Part shown: positions 1-3,753 of the stretch, one piece after another | Layout of the letters: every line of letters starts with the position of its first letter | How positions within the stretch are numbered: the stretch's first letter is position 1 | Origin: JANMDR01 sp031376425 | GTDB taxonomy: Bacteria; Pseudomonadota; Gammaproteobacteria; Burkholderiales; Usitatibacteraceae | Length of the DNA stretch: 6,426 nt | NCBI GenBank assembly: GCA_031376425.1 | Contig: JANMDR010000210.1 | Location: 1 to 6,426, forward strand | Direction: 5' to 3' | The notes under the pieces: generated by a model | The model's database searches: none | What the model was told of the DNA's origin: nothing | Seen by the model: the letters and a program-made list of their open reading frames with translations, nothing else | Program-made: the position numbers and the translations under genes

Positions 1-10
1 CTCCAGTGAG

Positions 11-34
11 GTAGGGGCACGGCATGCCGTGCCC
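11..34. repeat. Palindromic repeat A, copy 1
   Basis: GTAG is followed by a perfect 20-bp palindrome, GGGCACGGCATGCCGTGCCC (15-34). The 24-nt unit has the frame GTAGGGGC-N12-GCCC with core ACGGCATGCCGT. It could form a cruciform in DNA or a hairpin in RNA. The first B module begins 66 nt after the palindrome start, the same spacing as for copy 2. Confidence 0.9.
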
Positions 35-80
35 GTGCGGGTGGCGATATACACACGGCGAAATCAACACAGCGCCACTC

Positions 81-164
81 GTAGGGGCGAAAAATCTTTC
101 GCCTGCAACGCATAAAATAAGCACCTAGGTTTGCCCCGAAGGGCGAAAGATTTTTCGCCCCTAC
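81..164. repeat. Inverted-repeat element B, copy 1 (intact)
   Basis: An 84-bp element with terminal arms at 81-104 and 141-164 that are inverted copies of each other (23 of 24 positions) around a 36-nt spacer. Each arm is also a small hairpin: an 8-bp stem GGGCGAAA/TTTCGCCC with loop AATC on the left and GATT on the right. The ends are GTAG and CTAC. There is no coding capacity, so this resembles a MITE or an extragenic palindromic repeat. No obvious target-site duplication was found. Confidence 0.9.
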
Positions 165-268
165 AAGGGGCACCGTAATTATTGTGCGCGAAAATGATAA
201 CGCACGCCGCTTAAATAAACTCGGTACACCATTGATTACTGTAGGGCGGATCAGTTATCTCCGGCGAC

Positions 269-292
269 GTAGGGGCATGGCATGCCGTGCCC
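269..292. repeat. Palindromic repeat A, copy 2
   Basis: Same 24-nt unit as copy 1, with one change (CATGG for CACGG) that breaks one pair of the palindrome. The linker that follows, ending at the next B arm, resembles the linker after copy 1 (ATACGGCG, AATCAA and GCGCCAC elements), and the A-to-B offset is again 66 nt. A, linker and B therefore appear to have been duplicated together. Confidence 0.88.
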
Positions 293-338
293 GCGTTGGC
301 AGCAATATGCATACGGCGCAATCAAGGTAGCGCCACCT

Positions 339-404
339 GTAGGGGCGAAAAATCTTTCGCCCAACCAACGCCTAATCATCTACGACGAATAATTACTCGC
401 CCCG
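339..404. repeat. Inverted-repeat element B, copy 2 (right arm decayed)
   Basis: The left arm (339-362) is a perfect 24-nt copy with core GAAAAATCTTTC. The right half, about 381-404, is recognisable only as a degenerate CGAATAATTACTCGCCCC version, and the spacer is shortened. This looks like an old copy with a lesion on one side. Confidence 0.7.
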
Positions 405-450
405 ATAACGCCTGCGGATTACGGCAGTGCGGATTATTTATCTCCGATGA

Positions 451-759
451 TGTAGGGGCACGGCATGCCGTGCCCGCACTGGTGGTCGATGTAGCGCAAA
501 CAAATATCGCATCTGCGCGGGCAACCGCAAAGAGATTCGCAATACCGCCGCAGTCGCAAGCGCCAGCTTTTACCAAGCCGTTGAGATCACAAACGCGCCA
601 CATGGTAAACTTATTTTTATTACTGGTAGTTGCGATGAACTGGCCAAGCATTTAATGTGGAATTTTTGTATGCATGTAGCAGCAGGAAAAACTGCCGTGC
701 AAAAAGCGCGCGTGGGAAACATCAGGCGCATATATTTTGGGAGTGCTGCAGGTGCATGA
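451..759 (+). pseudogene. Start-less open frame, probable 5'-truncated gene remnant
   Basis: An open frame of 102 codons runs from the in-frame stop at 448-450 to TGA at 757-759. It has no ATG, GTG or TTG before the ATG at 655. The C-terminal part reads like real protein, for example HGKLIFITGSCDELAKH followed by GKTAVQKARVGNIRRIYFG, with balanced composition. The first codons are simply palindrome A copy 3 read through. I do not recognise the family. The likeliest reading is a gene whose 5' end was lost where the repeat now sits. The alternatives are a short protein starting at 655 (34 aa) or chance. It ends 48 bp before the start of the next gene and could once have been its operon partner. 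Confidence 0.35.
452..475. repeat. Palindromic repeat A, copy 3
   Basis: A perfect copy of the 24-nt A unit, with the palindrome at 456-475. The preceding bases (TTATCTCCGATGAT) match those before copy 2 (TTATCTCCGGCGAC), so the repeated unit extends upstream. Unlike copies 1 and 2, no B element follows. Protein-like sequence begins instead. Confidence 0.9.
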
Positions 760-807
760 CTGAATGTGGATAACGTGCTGCGGGAAGCAAAGCAGGTGAA
801 GAATGTT

Positions 808-1074
808 ATGAAAAAAACATCTACGAACAAGGCTGATCAAGACATCCCTATTCTTAAGCTGGAGCAGCTAGGCAAGGGCGTGCGCGGGAAGTACTTTCGG
901 CGGTACACGCAGCAAAGTAATGTGGTGGTTTTGAAACCGGAAATCATGAAGGCGTTTCCAACCTCCGAGGCTGTCAACAAAGCGCTGGCTAGTATGCTTG
1001 CGTTTAATGCAGAAACGCAGTCCCTTTTTGTGACCAAGGGTGCGAAGCGCAGGTTGCCGCATGCTGCAAGATAA
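808..1074 (+). CDS. 88-aa hypothetical protein, antitoxin-like
   Basis: A small basic protein with a disordered, charged N-terminus (residues 1-15), a GVRGKYFRRYTQ motif (24-35), NVVVLKPEIMKAFP (38-51) and a short helix VNKALASML (56-64). From memory, small proteins with a GxRGKYY motif followed by a 'VVVLEPDVAxxFP..xxVNEAL' segment are common and are often annotated as hypothetical or as antitoxin-like components. That assignment is by motif likeness only. I chose the ATG at 808 rather than the in-frame GTG at 766 because AGGTGA (794-799) lies 8 nt upstream. No toxin gene follows: 1075-1236 carries no convincing frame. If it is an antitoxin, it is an orphan, or its partner was the broken upstream frame. 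The C-terminal KGAKRRLPHAAR tail is strongly basic. Confidence 0.7.
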   Translation: MKKTSTNKADQDIPILKLEQLGKGVRGKYFRRYTQQSNVVVLKPEIMKAFPTSEAVNKALASMLAFNAETQSLFVTKGAKRRLPHAAR

Positions 1075-1236
1075 CCCCAATTTGCGGAGCTTCATCGTTT
1101 GACCGAGTGCCATGAGAATCTGTTCCTATTTTTGCAATGGCGATAGCGAATTTTGCGGCGAACGAGATCTAAAAGCGGAGCGGATTTTGTTCGCGCGTTA
1201 GACTGTACATATATAGTCTGACGCATCTAACTGATT
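1075..1236. other. Gene-free stretch with small inverted repeats
   Basis: No convincing frame is visible. GCGAAC (1158-1163) can pair with GTTCGC (1189-1194), with AAAA and TTTT able to pair inside. TTAGACT (1198-1204) can pair with AGTCTGA (1215-1221) with one G-T pair. The exact inverted hexamers GTTAGA (1197-1202) and TCTAAC (1226-1231) fit the integron R' (GTTRRRY) and R'' (RYYYAAC) box patterns. The boxes are too short to prove a recombination site alone. There is no U-tract terminator. Confidence 0.4.
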
Positions 1237-1327
1237 TTGATTCATAGTTTATTTTGGATTATATTACTATTGTAATTTGCTGTGACAACAGATATAGTTT
1301 TGTTATGCAATATCAAACACATTAGGC
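1225..1327 (+). other. Possible decayed attC-like site before cassette 1
   Basis: ATCTAAC (1225-1231) fits the R'' consensus. ATATCAAACAC followed by ATTAGGC (1321-1327) resembles the L'/R' end of typical attC sites (TCAAACGTTAGGC), but the invariant G of GTT is replaced by A. The interior is AT-rich and holds two mini-hairpins (ATTAC/GTAAT and CTGT/ACAG). The distance from TTAGGC to the RBS and start codon is like that in cassette 2. This may be the left boundary of the cassette array, but the arms pair poorly and the call is tentative. Confidence 0.35.
1237..1265 (+). promoter_or_regulatory. Predicted sigma70 promoter for the cassette genes
   Basis: TTGATT (1237-1242) and TATATT (1260-1265) are separated by exactly 17 bp, matching the -35 and -10 consensus at 4 of 6 and 5 of 6 positions in an AT-rich setting. 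Transcription would start near 1272, about 70 nt before the first cassette gene, and could continue into the second, since no terminator is seen between them. The attC stem in between might fold in the transcript. Confidence 0.55.
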
Positions 1328-1343
1328 CTCACAAAGGACGTGT

Positions 1344-1796
1344 ATGCCAGTACCAGATGTTTCCACAATCGCCGATGGGTTCGCGCTTGGCAAGAGCGTG
1401 TTTGATCTACTTCGATATATGCGAACTGCAGCAGGCGCCGATGTCATATCAGCGTATTTCGGACAAGATGGCACTCGGCTTGAAGGGTCTGAACTGATCG
1501 AGATTGAACGCGAGTGGCCGAACGACGACAAAGAGTCGCCAGTTTTCTACTTCCGTGTCACGCCACGATTGGACTATGTGTTCCTAAGATACCCGGTGAT
1601 CGAGTCTTGCGCGCACGAACTTGTTGGCACCATAACTGGCGAAAAACAGCCGACGGCAGAGTACTGGCGCTGGATTGCTCCAGTGCTGCCAGGTCGAATC
1701 TATAATGGTGATAACCCACCAAATCTGAAGGTCTCGTTTTTAGTATTTGGGTATAAGCCTATGGCGCTAATTCAGCAATTTTCGGCCAAAAAGTGA
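1344..1796 (+). CDS. Integron cassette gene 1, 150-aa protein of unknown function
   Basis: I do not recognise this protein. It is 150 aa, soluble-looking and mildly acidic in the middle, with no signal peptide or membrane helix. A short N-terminal helix (IADGFALGKSVFDLLRYMR, about 9-27) is followed by a mixed beta-rich region with many aromatic residues (AYFGQDG, PVFYFRVTPRLDYVFLRYP, EYWRWIAPVLPGRIYNG). It ends in a hydrophobic strand (KVSFLVFGYKPMALIQQF). The ATG is supported by AAAGGA (1333-1338) 5 nt upstream. The gene has the compact layout of an integron cassette: a short leader after a TTAGGC box, a single gene, and a stop codon (1794-1796) one base before the R'' box of the following attC. 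The promoter at 1237-1265 probably drives it. Function is unknown; cassette genes are often singletons under weak or conditional selection. Confidence 0.85.
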   Translation: MPVPDVSTIADGFALGKSVFDLLRYMRTAAGADVISAYFGQDGTRLEGSELIEIEREWPNDDKESPVFYFRVTPRLDYVFLRYPVIESCAHELVGTITGEKQPTAEYWRWIAPVLPGRIYNGDNPPNLKVSFLVFGYKPMALIQQFSAKK

Positions 1797-1797
1797 G

Positions 1798-1926
1798 GTT
1801 TAGCCCTTCGTTCAAGCGGAGCGTAAACGGCAGGCCACTAGGCTCGGTCTGGCGGTACGCAGCACATTTTCACCGGCTCGGGCTTGGCGTCTCGCCGTCG
1901 TCGCCCGTTTAGCTCGAACGTTAGGC
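1798..1926 (+). other. attC recombination site 1 (long type)
   Basis: The site starts with GTTTAGC (R'', one mismatch to RYYYAAC) followed by CCTTCGTTCAAGCGGAGC, and ends with GCTCGAAC and the R' box GTTAGGC (1920-1926), an exact GTTRRRY match. CGTTCAAGC near the left end pairs with GCTCGAACG near the right (one mismatch), and TAAACGG (1824-1830) pairs with the CCGTTTA at 1905-1911, so the bottom strand can fold as attC sites do. At 129 bp it is in the long size class. The expected cut between G1920 and T1921 would define the start of cassette 2. Confidence 0.8.
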
Positions 1927-1941
1927 GTCAAGGAGAAGACG

Positions 1942-2352
1942 ATGTCTGTAATCGAAACGGCAGCAATCAATGTCGTCGAAACCGTCTTGCGAGCATACGG
2001 CTTTGACGGACTCCTGAAGCTCCTGCGCCGCTCACCGAGCATAGATGAGCGAATCGCCAAGTTGGCAGAAATACAAGCCGATCTTGAGGCAGCGATCGAA
2101 GCAGTGAAGGAACTGCAGAAGGGTGCGGCGGCTTCTAAGAAGGAAGCTGATGAAATGCAGATATCAGTTGAGAAACTGAAGGAGGACAAGCGAGCGGCCG
2201 AAGACCTTGTCAAGGTACCAGAAGAAGCGTTCGCGCGAATGCTCGGGCGCGCGTCTGCTAGTGGCCGAGGGCGAGGTCTAATTGAAGGCATTGTCGTTGG
2301 TCTCATCACCGGTTTCACTTCCAGCCTATTGGCATGGTGGGTCACAAAATAG
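1942..2352 (+). CDS. Integron cassette gene 2, coiled-coil protein with C-terminal membrane helix (136 aa)
   Basis: Three parts are visible. Residues 1-30 form a helix-prone head (VIETAAINVVETVLRAYGFDG). Residues about 33-92 are a highly charged heptad-like stretch rich in E, K and A, predicted coiled coil. Residues about 112-134 form one membrane helix with GxxxG-like spacing (GIVVGLITGFTSSLLAWW), leaving only TK at the end. This predicts a tail-anchored inner-membrane protein with the coiled coil in the cytoplasm, probably oligomeric. AAGGAG (1930-1935) lies 6 nt before the ATG, and TTAGGC of the preceding attC lies 15 nt upstream, so the whole leader sits at the cassette junction. I do not recognise a family. 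Membrane-anchored helical proteins occur among phage-defence effectors and integron cassettes can carry defence genes, but nothing here proves such a role. A long antisense frame (1812-2345) is rich in Ser, Arg and Ala and is a shadow. Confidence 0.88.
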   Translation: MSVIETAAINVVETVLRAYGFDGLLKLLRRSPSIDERIAKLAEIQADLEAAIEAVKELQKGAAASKKEADEMQISVEKLKEDKRAAEDLVKVPEEAFARMLGRASASGRGRGLIEGIVVGLITGFTSSLLAWWVTK

Positions 2353-2368
2353 TAGCATCCGCGATGAC

Positions 2369-2439
2369 GCCTAACCCTTCCATCGAGGGGATGCCCAAAA
2401 GCCTGCGTCTTTCATGCACCCCTCATGTCAAACTTTGGC
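2369..2439 (+). other. attC recombination site 2 (short type, R' box damaged)
   Basis: GCCTAAC (2369-2375) is an exact R'' box and is followed by CCTTCCATCGAGGGG, a very typical attC left arm. The right arm CCCCTCATGTCAAAC (2419-2433) is its usual partner, with CCCCTC able to pair with GAGGGG (the mismatched positions being those usual in attC). The R' box should then read GTTAGGC, but the sequence continues TTTGGC, so the G before TT is missing and an A is replaced by T. The site is about 71 bp, starting 16 bp after the stop codon of cassette gene 2. It probably marks the array's right end. Confidence 0.82.
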
Positions 2440-2585
2440 GTTGGTCTCGCCCCGTTTCCATGAAAATCTAGCTACTTCTTAGGTTTGGTTTCGTATAAAC
2501 GGCATGAATTGACTGCCCCCGTTCTCACATCTGCCCGTTAACCCCGATTTCAATTATATCGTCTTAGCTAGCTTAAGCCCCCCCC
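2440..2585. other. Gene-free spacer between cassette array and lectin gene
   Basis: No frame or recognised RNA is visible. CTTAGCTAGCTTAAG (2564-2578) is a small imperfect palindrome, and a run of nine C residues (2578-2586) ends at the lectin stop codon. On the minus strand the palindrome lies just downstream of the stop but is not followed by a T tract, so it is not a convincing intrinsic terminator. The two genes converge here. Confidence 0.5.
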
Positions 2586-3134
2586 CTAAAGCCCCGTCTG
2601 CGGTGGCACAAACGCTGCTGTTACCCACATCTGCGTTGTATCGTTACTGATTATTTTGGATTTGATTGTGGCACCGGGGGCGAAGCTGGCTGATTCTATA
2701 TCCATCACTAGTCGGTCTGTACCACTTGTTGCGATGAGTTTGCTGGCGAGCATAAAGCCGACTCCGGGTGCTGGTGCTAAAAGCCATTGCTGACCATCAG
2801 GTACGGGGCCATCCGCTATTTTGGCAATGACGACGGTGGTGTTGGAGTCTGTGCCGTTATTTTGTATGGCGATGGCGTATCGGTTATCGGCCTCGCAGGT
2901 AATTCGCCAATAGGGGGAGGTGGTGGCAACCGCGTTCCACACTTGGGTTGGGAAATACCCTGGGGAGCCGGACTTCCCGTCAGATGTTGTTCTTCTAGCT
3001 GCTGTAACCAGCCACGTTCCATCCGCCATGGCGCCGGAAAGAACCTCTACCACATAGCCGGTCATGACACTTACGATATAGAACGGTCCTGCGGGAAACG
3101 GTGTTACGGGGCCATCTTCAATAGGGCTTGGCAT
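2586..3134 (-). CDS. Single-domain ricin-type (QxW) beta-trefoil protein, putative lectin (182 aa)
   Basis: Three QxW motifs, the hallmark of ricin-B-type beta-trefoils, occur at residues 64-66 (QVW), 115-117 (QQW) and 168-170 (QMW), spaced 51 and 53 residues apart. That gives one three-lobed trefoil filling the protein. Each lobe has the expected hydrophobic strands, for example PFYIVSVMTGYVVEV, YRITC-like WRITCEADNRYAIAI and GFMLASKLIA. There is no signal peptide, catalytic domain or membrane helix, so it is predicted to be cytoplasmic unless exported by another route. Such domains usually bind sugars, though some inhibit proteases; the ligand cannot be read here. I chose the ATG at 3134 over the one at 3176 because GGAGG (3142-3146) sits 7 nt upstream and the 14 extra residues look non-conserved. 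It has its own promoter and runs against the cassette genes. Confidence 0.75.
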   Translation of the reverse strand: MPSPIEDGPVTPFPAGPFYIVSVMTGYVVEVLSGAMADGTWLVTAARRTTSDGKSGSPGYFPTQVWNAVATTSPYWRITCEADNRYAIAIQNNGTDSNTTVVIAKIADGPVPDGQQWLLAPAPGVGFMLASKLIATSGTDRLVMDIESASFAPGATIKSKIISNDTTQMWVTAAFVPPQTGL

Positions 3135-3193
3135 CGCAGTTCCTCCGGTTGTTTTGGGTAGCGGGTGTGGCAACAAGCATGTTAATAAAACGG

Positions 3194-3222
3194 AGTGTAT
3201 GCTTCTAATGGTTAGCGGTCAA
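3194..3222 (-). promoter_or_regulatory. Predicted sigma70 promoter of the lectin gene
   Basis: On the minus strand TTGACC (3222-3217) and TACACT (3199-3194) are exactly 17 bp apart, matching consensus at 5 of 6 and 4 of 6 positions. Transcription would begin near 3187, giving a leader of about 53 nt before the ATG at 3134. The perfect palindrome TTTTCATGATGAAAA (3233-3247) lies just upstream of the -35 box and could be a regulator site. Confidence 0.5.
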
Positions 3223-3250
3223 ACACGCCTAATTTTCATGATGAAAAATT

Positions 3251-3330
3251 TTAGGGGGGCAAGCTATAACGCACAGCGGCAAATAGGCACCTACATTTGC
3301 GCCGAAGGGCGAAAGATTTTTCGCCCCTAC
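3251..3330. repeat. Inverted-repeat element B, copy 3 (left arm deleted)
   Basis: The right arm (3307-3330) is a perfect copy of the 24-nt unit, preceded by the standard spacer (AAATAGGCACCTACATTTG). The left end is reduced to TTAGGGGGGC and lacks its core. The element lies directly upstream of the lectin promoter, and its remaining end joins a B-to-A linker also found at 6031-6084. Confidence 0.8.
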
Positions 3331-3385
3331 GGGTAGGGCGGCGATGGTCGCGATTGTATGCGTACGGTATGCCTCGGGTTGGCAC

Positions 3386-3405
3386 GGGCACGGCATGCCG
3401 TGCCC
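3386..3405. repeat. Palindromic repeat A, copy 4
   Basis: The perfect 20-bp palindrome is present but its 5' flank is CGGGCAC rather than GTAGGGGCAC. It begins 55 nt after the end of the B copy 3 arm, nearly the same as the 54-nt gap between B copy 5 and A copy 6. The linkers align (GTATGCG-ACGGTATGCC against GTATGCGCACAGTGTGCC). It is followed by ACGGTGAAAATATGACGG (3408-3425), which recurs at 6286-6303 and 6320-6337. Confidence 0.85.
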
Positions 3406-3753
3406 GAACGGTGAAAATATGACGGTTGAGCACGTGCCCGCGCTGTTGGCAATATCCGTACCTTGCAATCAAGGTTGCACCACTAAAACTACCACCTTGC
3501 CGAAGCGGTTTTTCCATTTTTAAATGTAGTGGTTTTTCCTACTTAATGCCTTGCCCGTTGACAATTCATCACAACCATTAAAAAAGAAAATCCATATAAT
3601 CGAAGTAGCCTGCCGTTATTGACTTTTCAAGTAATTATCTTGAACTTCACTACGACAAAAATTGCTCAGCGAATCGTTTGTTAGGCGGCGCATGAGACAC
3701 TCCACACTAGATACTCCGCATTAGGGCACGGCAAAAAAGGGAGCGACTGCAAG
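3406..3753. other. Leader region upstream of the GGDEF-EAL gene
   Basis: No gene is visible. The first part (to about 3485) is repeat-derived linker (TTGGCAATAT, GCAATCAAGGTTG). ACCACTA (3479-3485) and TAGTGGT (3527-3533) form a 7-bp inverted repeat enclosing CATTTTTAAATG. An AT-rich segment holds a consensus TATAAT (3595-3600) without a well-placed -35. TTCAAG-N7-CTTGAA (3626-3644) is a 6-bp inverted repeat that could be an operator. GTTAGGC (3680-3686) fits an integron R' box but has no convincing partner. The promoter cannot be fixed with confidence. Confidence 0.4.

Noticed and set aside
1..475. CRISPR array
   Set aside because: The repeats are palindromic and unequally spaced, and the intervening sequences are related linkers rather than unique spacers of uniform length. 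No cas genes are present.
287..655. 122-aa plus-strand frame, and its antisense frame 376-651
   Set aside because: Both run through the A and B repeats, have unnatural composition and lack an RBS. The better protein-like frame in the overlap is the start-less one ending at 759.
570..840. Minus-strand frames of 86 and 62 aa
   Set aside because: They are antisense shadows of the remnant frame and of the 5' part of the 88-aa gene, with Cys- and His-rich composition and no RBS.
1812..2345. 177-aa minus-strand frame
   Set aside because: It lies antisense to attC 1 and to the coiled-coil cassette gene and is rich in Ser, Arg, Ala and Thr, as expected from the reverse of a Glu/Lys/Ala coiled coil.
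2787..3161. 124-aa plus-strand frame
   Set aside because: It is antisense to the lectin gene, Gly- and Cys-rich, and has no RBS. The minus-strand product has three spaced QxW motifs and an RBS.
3497..3518. CCG-AAG-CGG followed by TTTTT as a terminator
   Set aside because: The stem is only three to four base pairs and no plus-strand gene lies upstream to be terminated.
3558..3600. TTGACA (3558-3563) with TATAAT (3595-3600) as a promoter
   Set aside because: Both hexamers are perfect, but the 31-bp spacing is far beyond what sigma70 tolerates, and no good -35 lies at 16-18 bp from the TATAAT.
3680..3686. GTTAGGC as a third attC end ahead of the GGDEF-EAL gene
   Set aside because: It matches the R' box, but no R'' partner or pairing arms were found upstream (the best is GCCTTGC at 3549). 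A 7-nt degenerate match is expected by chance.
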